In this document: positions 6,495-13,983 of the stretch, piece by piece | Position numbering within the stretch: position 1 is the stretch's first letter | Layout of the letters: every line of letters begins with the position of its first letter | Position numbers and translations under genes: made by a program | Assembly (NCBI GenBank): GCA_937969485.1 | Contig: CALBVQ010000142.1 | Location: 1-15,529, forward strand | Reading direction: 5' to 3' | From: an uncultured Saprospiraceae bacterium | GTDB lineage: Bacteria; Bacteroidota; Bacteroidia; Chitinophagales; Saprospiraceae | DNA: 15,529 bases | The notes under the pieces: model-generated | Seen by the model: only the letters and a program-made list of their open reading frames with translations | Databases searched by the model: none | Told to the model about the DNA's origin: nothing

Positions 6495-7919
6495 CTAAAT
6501 AGAAGCGTTACCTGGCGTTCTAGGAAAAGGAATCACGTCTCTTATGTTCGCCATACCAGTGATAAATAATACTAATCTTTCAAATCCAAGACCGTATCCA
6601 GCATGCGGGCAAGTCCCATAGCGTCGAGTATCTAGAAACCACTGCATTTCTTCTTTTGGAACATTCATTTCGTCCATTCGCTGCTCCAGTACATCAAGTC
6701 GCTCTTCTCTCTGTGACCCTCCTACAATCTCACCTATTCCAGGGAACAAGATATCCATCGCAGCAACCGTTTTGCCATCATCGTTCATTCTCATGTAGAA
6801 TGACTTAATATCTTTCGGATAATCGATAAGAATAACTGGTTTCTTAAAATGCTTCTCTACTAAATATCTCTCGTGCTCGCTCTGTAAATCTGCTCCCCAT
6901 TCTTCGATCACAAACTGGAATTTTTTCTTCTTGTTTGGCTTCGAATTCATCAAAATTTTAATGGCTTCCGAATAGCTTACACGTTCAAAGTCATTGTCTA
7001 TACAGAATTGTAATTTCTCAATCAAGGCTGGAGCTCTCTGGGCTTGCGGCTTAGATTTTTCTTCGTTTTCTAGTCTGTTTGCTAGAAATTCGAGATCGTC
7101 TGCGCAATTTTCTAGGCAATATTGTATTACATATTTCAACATGTCTTCCGCTAGATCCATGTTGTCGTGAATATCAGCAAATGCAACTTCTGGTTCAATC
7201 ATCCAGAACTCAGCAAGGTGTCTTGAAGTATTCGAGTTTTCAGCACGAAAAGTAGGTCCGAAGGTATATACCTTGGATAATGCTAAAGCTGCTAGCTCGG
7301 CCTCTAGCTGCCCACTTACAGTCAAGTTTGTTGCTTTCCCGAAAAAGTCTTGCTTATAGTCTACTTCTCCATCTTCAGTTTTTGGTGCATCTTCAAGATT
7401 TAAGGTGGTGACCTGAAACATTTCGCCTGCTCCTTCTGCATCACTTCCAGTGATAATAGGACTATGTAAATAGTAAAATCCACGGTCGTTAAAAAACTTG
7501 TGAATTGCAAAAGAAATAGCGTGCCGTACTCGGAAAATAGCTCCGAAAGTATTCGTTCTGAAACGTAAATGAGCAATTTCTCTAAGGAATTCTAGGCTGT
7601 GTTTTTTAGGTTGTAGTGGGTACTTTGATGCATCAGAATCTCCTACGATTTCTACGGAATTCGCTTGTAATTCAACTGCTTGACCTGCACCTTGTGACTC
7701 TACCAATATTCCCTTTGCCACGATCGCGGCACCGGTTTTGATTCGTGAAAGTACCGCTTCGTCTGTCGTATCCCGATCAACAACAACTTGCATTGTTTTG
7801 ATAGTTGTCCCATCACTTACTGCACAAAATTGATTGCCTCTAAATGTTCTTACCCATCCTTGAATAGTGTACTCCGCACCTACATTGGGTTTCGCGATTA
7901 TTTCCTTTATTGTCATCAT
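6495..7919 (-). CDS. asnS: Asparaginyl-tRNA synthetase
   Basis: Cytoplasmic class IIb synthetase charging tRNA-Asn, about 474 residues (E. coli AsnS is 466). The N-terminal OB-fold anticodon-binding domain (about 1-110) carries TIQGWVRTFRGNQFCAVSDG. The catalytic domain shows motif 2 (FRAENSNTSRHLAEFWMIEP) and motif 3 (GYGLGFERLVLFITG). The combination SNTSRHLAEFWMIEPE and absence of an AspRS-type GAD insertion favour Asn over Asp specificity. Two adjacent ATG codons at 7917-7919 and 7914-7916 are both possible. The frame extends 18 codons further upstream, but that would run through the -7 promoter box. A direct AsnRS implies that Asn-tRNA formation need not rely on transamidation. It diverges from the ABC-F gene with about 135 bp between starts. 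Confidence 0.96.
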   Translation of the reverse strand: MMTIKEIIAKPNVGAEYTIQGWVRTFRGNQFCAVSDGTTIKTMQVVVDRDTTDEAVLSRIKTGAAIVAKGILVESQGAGQAVELQANSVEIVGDSDASKYPLQPKKHSLEFLREIAHLRFRTNTFGAIFRVRHAISFAIHKFFNDRGFYYLHSPIITGSDAEGAGEMFQVTTLNLEDAPKTEDGEVDYKQDFFGKATNLTVSGQLEAELAALALSKVYTFGPTFRAENSNTSRHLAEFWMIEPEVAFADIHDNMDLAEDMLKYVIQYCLENCADDLEFLANRLENEEKSKPQAQRAPALIEKLQFCIDNDFERVSYSEAIKILMNSKPNKKKKFQFVIEEWGADLQSEHERYLVEKHFKKPVILIDYPKDIKSFYMRMNDDGKTVAAMDILFPGIGEIVGGSQREERLDVLEQRMDEMNVPKEEMQWFLDTRRYGTCPHAGYGLGFERLVLFITGMANIRDVIPFPRTPGNASI

Positions 7920-7970
7920 GTTTCCTTTATTTTGGGCTTTCGCCAAAAAAATGCCCTTAAAATATGGGCG

Positions 7971-7978
7971 CAAATATA
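7971..7978 (-). promoter_or_regulatory. -7 promoter element of asnS
   Basis: On the minus strand this reads TATATTTG, a perfect TAnnTTTG, about 50 bp upstream of the asnS ATG. It predicts a leader of roughly 45 nt. The same leader contains the inverted pair GGGCAT..GCCC-like segments (GCGCCCATATTTTAAGGGC), which may form a small hairpin. No consensus TTTG is seen at -33. Confidence 0.45.
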
Positions 7979-8042
7979 ATGTTTTATTAGATTTAAACTC
8001 ACTAATTTCTGAGTGACCTTATGGATAATCCGAGGTATGGGT

Positions 8043-8050
8043 TATCTTCG
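8043..8050 (+). promoter_or_regulatory. Possible -7 element of the ABC-F gene, very close to its ATG
   Basis: TATCTTCG is a 7/8 match to TAnnTTTG and ends only 5 bp before the ATG at 8056. If used, transcription would begin at or within a few bases of the start codon, giving a leaderless or nearly leaderless mRNA. There is no Shine-Dalgarno-like sequence at the start, and the -33 region has only a TATG/TTATG-like sequence. Confidence 0.35.
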
Positions 8051-8055
8051 CAGCC

Positions 8056-9912
8056 ATGAATTATATTCAAGTTGAAAATGCATCGATTTCATACGGAGAA
8101 AAAGTCCTATTTAGGGACGTAGACTTGCTTGTGAATAAGGGAGATAGAATAGCTATGGTCGCTAAAAATGGGAGTGGGAAATCGACTTTCATGAAAATGA
8201 TTAACGGCGATTTGGTTCCTGAAGGCGAGAATGCCAAAGTCAGTATCCGTAAAGACCTTAATATTGCTTATCTGCGGCAAGAGCCTGATTTTCGACCAGA
8301 GATGTCAGTGTTAGATACAATAATGGATAGCGATATTGCGGAGATTCAAGCAGTCAAGGAGTATGAAATTGCAGTGTCCAAAAATGATGCTGATGCCATT
8401 AATGAATGCGTTTCTAAAATTGAAGATCTCAAGGCGTGGGATATCGAAGCTAAAGTTAAAGAAGTGCTCTTTCGTCTGAAGATCGAAAATCTAAATCAAG
8501 CTATCGGTGAGCTTTCAGGTGGACAAAGAAGGAGAGTTGCTCTTGCTCAAATTTTGATTCAAAATCCAGATGTACTCATTCTTGACGAGCCCACAAATCA
8601 TCTCGATATCGAAATGATCGAATGGTTAGAAGAGTATCTGAATTCTCCTTCTCTGACTTTATTTATGGTTACGCACGATAGGTATTTCTTAGAGCGTGTG
8701 TGTAATGTAATCGTGGAACTGGACGAAGGAAACTTTTATCATGTCAGAGGATCATATAGTGATTATCTTGAAAAAAGAGCGGATCGAAAAGCAAACGAAT
8801 CCGTACGAAACGATAAATTAAATAAGCTCTTCAAAAAGGAGCTTGACTGGGTTCGTCGTCAACCGAAAGCAAGAGGTACGAAGGCGAAGTCTAGAGTTGA
8901 GCAATTCGAAAAATTAAAGGAGGAAAAGAATAGTTTTAAATACGAATCCATAATGAAATTCCATATTGTTCCTGAACGAATGGGAAGTAAAATTGCAGAA
9001 TTTCATAATGTTTCTAAGTCGTTCGGTGACAAAAACCTCATAAAGAATTTTTCATATAAATTTAAGAAAAACGAGCGTGTAGGGATAGCGGGAGTAAACG
9101 GATCAGGAAAGTCAACCTTTATCAATATGTTGACTGGTGAATTAGAACCAGATCAGGGAAAGTTGATCATAGGTGAAACTGTGAAATTTGGGTATTACAA
9201 TCAAGAAGGATTGGATGTTTCTCAAGATAAGCGTGTGATAGATGTTGTGCGCGATATCGCTGAATATATTCCATTAGAGAAGGGGATGAAGATGTCTGCA
9301 GAGACTTTGCTAGAGCGTTTTTTGTTTCCGCGACCTCAACAGCAGGTTTATATTTCTCAGTTGAGTGGAGGAGAGAAAAGGCGACTGTATCTACTTACTA
9401 TCCTTATTACGAATCCTAATTTTTTAATTCTAGATGAGCCTACCAATGATCTAGATATCATGACATTGAATATTCTGGAAGATTATTTGATGGAGTTTCC
9501 AGGGGTGCTTGTCATTATTACGCATGATAGATACTTCATGGATAAGTTGACAGATCACATTTTTATTTTGGAAGGAGAAGGAAAGGTAAAGGATTTCAAT
9601 GGGTCGTATTCTGAATGGAAAACGAGACAAGCAATTGCTCTTGAAGAATCTCGAAATGCACCTGAACCAGCTTCGACTAAATCGGTAGATAAAAGCAAGA
9701 AGGCACCAGAGCAAATTATCAAAAATAATGTCAAGCGAATAGAAAAGAAACTTGCCGATAAGGAAAAAGAAAAGGCTAAACTGAGTAAGGAGCTAAATGA
9801 TAATCTAGAAAATATGGATAAGCTGAATGAGCTTTCTGTGAAAATTGGTGCAATCGTTAAAGAAATAGAAGCTCTAGAAGCTGAGTGGGAAGAATGGGTA
9901 GAGCAGTTGTAG
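8056..9912 (+). CDS. uup: ABC-F family ATPase, Uup-like
   Basis: A 618-residue soluble protein with two ABC ATPase domains and no membrane segments, as in ABC-F proteins, which act on the ribosome E site or on ribosome assembly rather than in transport. Domain 1: Walker A AKNGSGKST (about 36-44), signature LSGGQ (153-157), Walker B VLILDEPTNHLD (173-184), H-loop THDRYF. The linker (about 235-300) is a basic coiled coil, WVRRQPKARGTKAKSR, typical of the tRNA-interacting region. Domain 2: Walker A GVNGSGKST (346-354), LSGGE (436-440), Walker B FLILDEPTNDLD (456-467). The C-terminus (about 550-618) is a Lys/Glu-rich coiled coil, which marks the Uup group. Both catalytic glutamates are intact. 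The subfamily symbol is by resemblance; a resistance-type ABC-F is less likely given the C-terminal coiled coil. Confidence 0.9.
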   Translation: MNYIQVENASISYGEKVLFRDVDLLVNKGDRIAMVAKNGSGKSTFMKMINGDLVPEGENAKVSIRKDLNIAYLRQEPDFRPEMSVLDTIMDSDIAEIQAVKEYEIAVSKNDADAINECVSKIEDLKAWDIEAKVKEVLFRLKIENLNQAIGELSGGQRRRVALAQILIQNPDVLILDEPTNHLDIEMIEWLEEYLNSPSLTLFMVTHDRYFLERVCNVIVELDEGNFYHVRGSYSDYLEKRADRKANESVRNDKLNKLFKKELDWVRRQPKARGTKAKSRVEQFEKLKEEKNSFKYESIMKFHIVPERMGSKIAEFHNVSKSFGDKNLIKNFSYKFKKNERVGIAGVNGSGKSTFINMLTGELEPDQGKLIIGETVKFGYYNQEGLDVSQDKRVIDVVRDIAEYIPLEKGMKMSAETLLERFLFPRPQQQVYISQLSGGEKRRLYLLTILITNPNFLILDEPTNDLDIMTLNILEDYLMEFPGVLVIITHDRYFMDKLTDHIFILEGEGKVKDFNGSYSEWKTRQAIALEESRNAPEPASTKSVDKSKKAPEQIIKNNVKRIEKKLADKEKEKAKLSKELNDNLENMDKLNELSVKIGAIVKEIEALEAEWEEWVEQL

Positions 9913-9933
9913 GTGATTTGTGCTAAAACTTTT

Positions 9934-9978
9934 AAAGAGTTGATCGCTGTTGCTTCTCTCAAGCTCTTTTGCTTTTTT
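9934..9978 (+). terminator. Rho-independent terminator of the ABC-F gene
   Basis: AAAGAGTTGA (9934-9943) pairs with TCAA-g-CTCTTT (9959-9969, one bulged G), giving about ten pairs, then TGC and a run of six Ts (9973-9978). It begins 22 bp after the stop codon. Confidence 0.7.
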
Positions 9979-10022
9979 ATGTAAAACTGTGGAGCTGCTC
10001 TAGCGTCTTTGGAAACTGCCAG

Positions 10023-10054
10023 TTTGTAAAATATATAGTTAGTCATTATCTTAG
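10023..10054 (+). promoter_or_regulatory. Promoter of the 73-residue membrane protein gene
   Basis: TTTG at 10023-10026 is followed after 20 bp by TATCTTAG at 10047-10054, a 7/8 match to TAnnTTTG. This is the only place in the window where a -33 box lies close to canonical spacing (19 bp). The ATG at 10070 is 15 bp downstream. Confidence 0.5.
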
Positions 10055-10069
10055 TGAAAAATACTAACC

Positions 10070-10291
10070 ATGGGAGACTTTAATAATGAAAGCAATTCGT
10101 CAGGCTACGCCGACCAAGAATCAAACGAGAAATCTTCTGATGGATTTAATAAAACCTGGACTATTGTCTTGACGGTAATATTTGTAATTCAATTTATCAT
10201 AAAGTTTTCTCAAGGAACTAATGTACAAGCATTCATATATCTTGGTTTGTCAATTTTCTTTATTTGCTATTTGCTATTTAAGAGCGAGTAA
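10070..10291 (+). CDS. Small membrane protein with two predicted transmembrane helices, function unknown
   Basis: A 73-residue protein that I do not recognise. Residues 1-28 are hydrophilic and rich in Asn, Ser, Glu and Asp (GDFNNESNSSGYADQESNEK). Residues about 29-46 (TWTIVLTVIFVIQFIIKF) and 52-70 (VQAFIYLGLSIFFICYLLFK) are two hydrophobic helices separated by a short turn containing SQGTN. The C-terminus is short and charged. It sits between the terminator of the ABC-F gene and another membrane-protein gene, and has a plausible promoter immediately upstream, which supports it being a real gene despite its size. Both termini would lie on the same side of the membrane. No Cys/His metal site, catalytic motif or toxin-antitoxin partner is visible. 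Confidence 0.65.
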   Translation: MGDFNNESNSSGYADQESNEKSSDGFNKTWTIVLTVIFVIQFIIKFSQGTNVQAFIYLGLSIFFICYLLFKSE

Positions 10292-10549
10292 TACCAATTT
10301 TGGTGTAAAATGTAGTATAGATTTCGATCCAAATATATACGTGAATTTATACTCGAATTTATATAGTGCGGTCATATCAGTAGATATAGCGAATGAATGA
10401 CTGTTCTTGACGTAGCAAGAATTTCGTAGTTGAAGTCGAAAAAAAGGGAACGAAATAAAACTTAATGTTTCATGAAGGCTGAACGACGAAAATTTATGAT
10501 TTAGCACAAATACAACTGATAGCTTAAAGCAGAATTAAATATAATAACT
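10292..10549. other. Intergenic region between two small membrane-protein genes (258 bp)
   Basis: No gene is apparent. It starts with a short inverted repeat overlapping the previous stop region (ACCAA-tt-TTGGT at 10293-10304), too small to be a sure terminator. It also holds a 9-bp direct repeat, GAATTTATA, at 10343-10351 and 10355-10363. AT-rich sequence precedes the next ATG. Confidence 0.4.
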
Positions 10550-11050
10550 ATGGAAAGTCACATTCTACATCACGACAAACAGAGATTTGAACCCAAAGAC
10601 AAAGTGTGTCTGTTTTGCAAAAAGAGCTCTCTTAACAGGAATATGGAGGATAATTTGTTTACTCCAGTTTACGCTGTTCAGGATCGCACTAATCTCTTGG
10701 TTTATAGCAATGTCAAATTTAAGAAAATAGATGTAGGTGTTCCCAGATGTGAAAACTGCCGTAGAGTGCATTCTACGGTTAGTATTATCTCAAACATAGC
10801 GATCTTTTTCGCAGTTATCACAACTTTAGTTTTACCAATATACTTGAGCGTTGAATTTAATTTTTCGACAATAGGACTAGTTATAGCGCTTGCTTTAACT
10901 TTCGGTGTAGTAGTTTTAATTGCTATGGGTGTAGAAAAAGGACTGCTTGCTATGTATGATGTAAGAAGTAAAAAGGATGGTAGTTTGAAGGATCCACTTA
11001 TAAAAGAGTTTTTAAGAGGAGGATGGTCGTTAAAAAGACCAACTGCATAG
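10550..11050 (+). CDS. Four-cysteine (putative zinc-binding) two-helix membrane protein, function unknown
   Basis: A 166-residue protein. The N-terminal cytosolic part has two CxxC knuckles, C20-x2-C23 (VCLFCKK) and C67-x2-C70 (PRCENCRRVH), spaced as in a zinc ribbon. Two hydrophobic segments follow at about 78-100 and 105-127. The tail, about 130-166, is mixed and ends DPLIKEFLRGGWSLKRPTA, similar to a tail (roughly I-x-x-LL-x-x-GW-x-x-x-x-KP) I recall from uncharacterised Bacteroidota and other bacterial membrane proteins with the same CxxC pairs. The start at 10550 fits, since the first knuckle is complete. The gene is convergent with the thioredoxin-like gene, 35 bp apart. No function can be assigned; zinc binding is inferred from the cysteine spacing only. 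Confidence 0.75.
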   Translation: MESHILHHDKQRFEPKDKVCLFCKKSSLNRNMEDNLFTPVYAVQDRTNLLVYSNVKFKKIDVGVPRCENCRRVHSTVSIISNIAIFFAVITTLVLPIYLSVEFNFSTIGLVIALALTFGVVVLIAMGVEKGLLAMYDVRSKKDGSLKDPLIKEFLRGGWSLKRPTA

Positions 11051-11085
11051 TGCAGTAAAGTTTTCAACACACCATCTTTGCACGT

Positions 11086-11643
11086 TTACTTCTTCCACTT
11101 TATTCCGCATCCTACCGAAGGATACTGCACTTCTGTAACAGCTTCTTTAGCTACTACCGCGTCAATAGCTGCACGTAGATCTGTTCCCGTTACAGGAATT
11201 CCATTTCCGGGTCTTGACTCATCAAGTCTTCCTCGATAAACAAGTACATCATTCGCGTCAAAGACATAGAAGTCTGGTGTACAAGCTGCATCATATGCTT
11301 TAGCTGCTTCTTGCGTTTCATCGTATAAGTACGGAAATGAAAACTCCAGTTCGTTGGCAAGGATTGACATTTTCCCTGGGCTATCGTCTGGATAGTTCAT
11401 CACATCATTGCTACTGATTGCAACAACTCCCATTCCTTTGGCTTGGGCATCGATTCCTAGCTGCACTAGCTCATCCATAATATGAATCACAAATGGACAG
11501 TGGTTACACATGAAGATTACTAGGGTGCCATGTTCTCCTTTTACATTTTCGAAAGTCACTTGTTTTTCAGTAACGACGTCAGTAAGATTGAAGTTGGGAG
11601 CTTTCGTTCCTAGATCTAGCATATTGGATGGAGTCAGTGCCAT
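11086..11643 (-). CDS. Thioredoxin/peroxiredoxin-like (PRX-like, TlpA-fold) redox protein
   Basis: A 185-residue thioredoxin-fold protein. The active site is C46-N-H-C49 inside IFMCNHCPFVIHIMDEL, the characteristic sequence of a bacterial AhpC/TSA-related 'thioredoxin family' group. The upstream GTKAPNFNLTDV and downstream VAISSNDVMNYPDDSP, FPYLYDETQEAAKAY, CTPDFYVFD and SVGCGIKWK motifs also fit this group. No signal peptide or lipobox is seen, so it is probably cytoplasmic and reduces disulfides or peroxides; the substrate is unknown. I use the ATG at 11641-11643 (MALTPSNM), because the longer frame to 11685 overlaps the preceding gene's stop and the -7-like box. It follows the M15 peptidase by 38 bp on the same strand and could be co-transcribed or driven from its own promoter. 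Confidence 0.88.
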   Translation of the reverse strand: MALTPSNMLDLGTKAPNFNLTDVVTEKQVTFENVKGEHGTLVIFMCNHCPFVIHIMDELVQLGIDAQAKGMGVVAISSNDVMNYPDDSPGKMSILANELEFSFPYLYDETQEAAKAYDAACTPDFYVFDANDVLVYRGRLDESRPGNGIPVTGTDLRAAIDAVVAKEAVTEVQYPSVGCGIKWKK

Positions 11644-11666
11644 GTTTTTTATTTTAATTGAATGTG

Positions 11667-11699
11667 TAAATATAGAAATTGTCACTTTTGTTCATCAAA
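11667..11699 (-). promoter_or_regulatory. Possible internal promoter of the thioredoxin-like gene
   Basis: On the minus strand TTTG (11699-11696), inside the end of the M15 peptidase gene, is followed after 21 bp by TATATTTA (11674-11667), a 7/8 match to TAnnTTTG. The ATG is 23 bp further on. Spacing is 2 bp longer than consensus. Confidence 0.35.
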
Positions 11700-12476
11700 A
11701 GTGCTAACTCCTTTCACGTATTTGTCAACAACTTCGATTTCTGTCGCGGTTTCTGCGCCTGAGAATCCTGTTATGAGATCGTCCTGTAATTTAGCTTTTG
11801 CCGTCAACATATACTGTGAAGCCAAGGGTTCGTATGACCAATGCCACTTCTCTTCCTGATATCCATGAGGCCGAGCTTCTCCTATTTCTGTATAAGGTCT
11901 AAAAAATCCGTATGAAGTCGCATTTTCCAATAACCATGTGTATACTTTTAAGCCTTCTCCCGACTCAAAATAGCTATTTTCGAACGCATTGAAATCAATG
12001 TCTGTACCCCAGTGATGTCTACTTGTGCCAGGCATAGACGAGTAGTTTAAAATCTTAAGGGCTCTGTCTTTAGGATTCGGGATGGTCTGGCTGAGATCTT
12101 GCCCTGAAACCTTAGTTGCTCCTGTCCACTTTCTTTCCCAGATTCCACGTTGGTAATCGAAATTCCGAGTAGCAGATCGTATGATCAACTTCACATCATC
12201 TCTTTGGGCATGAGCCCACATTTTTTTGAATGCTTCATAAGCTTCTCTATGAAGAAACATACCCTCTCTATCCGCATACAACGCTTCTACCAGTACAAAT
12301 GAATGATCATCTTTCGGAGAAAATTTACCCATTACTTTTTGTAAGGGAATAGGAGTTACCTCCAAAGGTTTTGTCGAATCATTCTGCTTTTTGTCCATAA
12401 ATTGTGCCTCGACTTTGGCTTCCTGTTTACATGCAAAAATAGATAACGCACACAAGAGCACGACTAAAATTCTCAT
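11682..12476 (-). CDS. M15-family (VanY-type) D-alanyl-D-alanine carboxypeptidase, predicted lipoprotein
   Basis: A 264-residue zinc peptidase that trims the terminal D-Ala of peptidoglycan stem peptides in the periplasm. The N-terminus MRILVVLLCALSIFACKQE has a hydrophobic core and a plausible lipobox ending at C16. The catalytic domain carries SATRNFDYQRGIWERKW, then the SxHxxGxxxD signature as SRHHWGTDID (H154, D161), and ExxH in EEKWHWSY (E209, H212), giving all zinc and catalytic residues of the family. Length is normal for a single-domain VanY-like protein. Its ATG overlaps the upstream gene's TGA (ATGA, 12473-12476), so the two are translationally coupled. No vanR/vanS or vanHAX-like genes are nearby, so a role in ordinary wall remodelling is more likely than vancomycin resistance. 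Confidence 0.9.
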   Translation of the reverse strand: MRILVVLLCALSIFACKQEAKVEAQFMDKKQNDSTKPLEVTPIPLQKVMGKFSPKDDHSFVLVEALYADREGMFLHREAYEAFKKMWAHAQRDDVKLIIRSATRNFDYQRGIWERKWTGATKVSGQDLSQTIPNPKDRALKILNYSSMPGTSRHHWGTDIDFNAFENSYFESGEGLKVYTWLLENATSYGFFRPYTEIGEARPHGYQEEKWHWSYEPLASQYMLTAKAKLQDDLITGFSGAETATEIEVVDKYVKGVSTFDEQK

Positions 12477-13894
12477 ACAGGATCTGCTAGTTTAGTTTCA
12501 GAAATAAATAGTTGCTTCTCTTTTATTATGTCTACAAGTGTGCCTGGTATTAAGTTTTCCCAGCCATCTTTTCCAGACTTAATCAATTCTAGTACTTTGT
12601 ATGGGAAAATATGTAGAAGATCTTCGTTGTAATCTCTGATTGGCACAATTTGGTGACTATCTAGTAGATGTTGGTACAAAAACTTTATTCCAGCTGGAAC
12701 AGGAAGATTTCCAGCATTAAGAAGACCGGCATCTTCTTGCTGAGCTGGATAAACGTAAATCTTAATATTACGGGTGAATAGTTCTCCAAAAGCAACTAGC
12801 AATCTTCCGTCACTATTATTGTAGAACTTTTCATTGATAATTTCCAAGAGTTCATGTGCTCCGATTACTAAACCTAGCCTCTTGATCCTGTAATCATTCA
12901 GGTAATTGATAAGCATTTGATGATTCGAGCAGTTTGATACAATTACTCTATGGCCAAGACCGCAAAGTAACTCTGTTCTATCCATGAAATCCCGCTCATT
13001 AATTTCTCCATCGTTCAATAAGCTATCCAAGGTAAGCTCAGTAAGAACGTACGATTTACTAGCATCGCCTTCTGGTTCATTAGTAAATTGTTCAAAACCT
13101 GTCTTGATTACGTCGTTAGTAACTAAGGTCGGTGGTCGGAAGTTACCTCGAACGACCATCACTGATTTCTTGTATAAAAACTCAGATGCATGTTGTGCCC
13201 TTTTATTGGAATCGAAGATCGCTACATCAGTCAAGCCATGTTTTACCAAGTATAGCGATAAAATTCGGTCATCAAGTTCCGGGAATTCTGGGCCTGAAAG
13301 ACGTATCATATCTATGTGAACTCTGCCTTCTAGCCCATCCTTTAGAGATTTTACGAACCTCTCGATATCTTGATTGTGATGATAGCATGCATACAGCATA
13401 TTCACCCCAAGGACCCCAATTGCCTCTTGCTGTAATCGATTGTCATGGTCTAGCATCTTCACATGAATGATGAGATCATTCGGTTTCGAACATGGTTTTA
13501 GTTGGAATCGAATCCCAAGCCAGCCATTTCCTTTTATCGTTTTTTGATAGTTTATGGCAGCGACGGTATCGGCAAAAACAAAGAAAGTTGTATCAAGTCG
13601 ACAGGTGGATAACCTCTCATCTAGTAGGTTGTATTCGTGATCGAGCATGGTGTATACTCTATTTTCACATACATATCTTCCTGACTTTTCAGGGCCGTAA
13701 ATTTGGTCGCTATAAATCTTATCGTATGCAGACATGGTTTTTGCAATCGTTCCTGCTGCAGCTCCAGCTTGGAAGAAATTTCGTGCAACTTCTTGACCTG
13801 CACCAATCTCAGCAAAAGTTCCGTAGATACTCTGGTTTAAGTTGATTTCGAGTGCCTTTTGCTCGGTCTTTAAGATCTGTTCATTCTTTGTCAT
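12473..13894 (-). CDS. Conserved protein of unknown function, 'TFAEIGAGQEVAR' family
   Basis: A 473-residue, apparently soluble protein with no signal peptide or membrane helix. The N-terminal block (NLNQSIYGTFAEIGAGQEVA followed by RNFFQAGAAAGTIAKTMSAY, about 17-56) is extremely conserved in a widespread family that I recall from Bacteroidota and Cyanobacteria. Other landmarks are SGRYVCENRVYTMLDHEY, TTFFVFADTVAA, GWLGIRFQ, GVLGVNMLYACYHH, VRGNFRPPT and YPAQQEDAG. Family members have at times been auto-labelled nicotinate-nucleotide adenylyltransferase, but I see no HxGH nucleotidyltransferase motif, so I do not accept that. Several acidic residues and the conserved Gly-rich start suggest an enzyme or nucleotide-binding protein (inference only). 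It overlaps the M15 peptidase by 4 bp and has a perfect -7 box 35 bp upstream of its ATG. Confidence 0.8.
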   Translation of the reverse strand: MTKNEQILKTEQKALEINLNQSIYGTFAEIGAGQEVARNFFQAGAAAGTIAKTMSAYDKIYSDQIYGPEKSGRYVCENRVYTMLDHEYNLLDERLSTCRLDTTFFVFADTVAAINYQKTIKGNGWLGIRFQLKPCSKPNDLIIHVKMLDHDNRLQQEAIGVLGVNMLYACYHHNQDIERFVKSLKDGLEGRVHIDMIRLSGPEFPELDDRILSLYLVKHGLTDVAIFDSNKRAQHASEFLYKKSVMVVRGNFRPPTLVTNDVIKTGFEQFTNEPEGDASKSYVLTELTLDSLLNDGEINERDFMDRTELLCGLGHRVIVSNCSNHQMLINYLNDYRIKRLGLVIGAHELLEIINEKFYNNSDGRLLVAFGELFTRNIKIYVYPAQQEDAGLLNAGNLPVPAGIKFLYQHLLDSHQIVPIRDYNEDLLHIFPYKVLELIKSGKDGWENLIPGTLVDIIKEKQLFISETKLADPV

Positions 13895-13928
13895 AAACTA
13901 TTACTTAGTTGTTTAACGGCTCTGCGGC

Positions 13929-13936
13929 CAAAAGTA
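13929..13936 (-). promoter_or_regulatory. -7 promoter element of the unknown gene / M15 peptidase operon
   Basis: On the minus strand this reads TACTTTTG, a perfect TAnnTTTG, about 35 bp before the ATG at 13894, giving a leader near 28 nt. It lies just downstream (in transcription direction) of the hairpin group at 13967-14059. Confidence 0.5.
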
Positions 13937-13966
13937 TTTGCTACGTTACTCTTTTAACTTTTGTTG

Positions 13967-13983
13967 CTGTATGTAAAATACAG
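13967..13983. repeat. Small inverted repeat (hairpin 1 of 3)
   Basis: CTGTAT (13967-13972) and ATACAG (13978-13983) pair perfectly around a 5-nt loop. Its last two bases are shared with the first arm of the larger hairpin next to it, so the two foldings compete at that point. Confidence 0.6.

Noticed and set aside
9451..10046. Long minus-strand frames antisense to the end of the ABC-F gene
   Set aside because: They are shadows of the Lys/Glu-rich coiled-coil codons, giving Ser/Phe-rich nonsense, with no promoter or family resemblance.
10343..10363. Tandem GAATTTATA repeat as a regulatory operator
   Set aside because: Two 9-bp AT-rich copies 12 bp apart are easily chance in AT-rich intergenic DNA and do not overlap a recognised promoter.
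11044..11083. Possible bidirectional terminator between the four-cysteine membrane protein and the thioredoxin-like gene (GTGC..AAAG with CTTT..GCAC)
   Set aside because: The stem needs a 3-nt bulge, has a 15-nt loop, and no U-tract on either side. Too weak to annotate.
11682..12476. Vancomycin-resistance gene (vanY/vanX)
   Set aside because: Only the M15 fold is shared. There is no vanRS or vanHA, and Gram-negative Bacteroidota use such enzymes for ordinary wall maintenance.
12984..13845. Several plus-strand frames of about 110 codons opposite the 473-residue protein gene
   Set aside because: The minus-strand frame is intact and strongly conserved in pattern; the plus frames have no recognisable content.
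12473..13894. Nicotinate-nucleotide adenylyltransferase
   Set aside because: No HxGH or ISSTxxR-type nucleotidyltransferase motif is visible, and the length and conserved blocks do not fit NadD.
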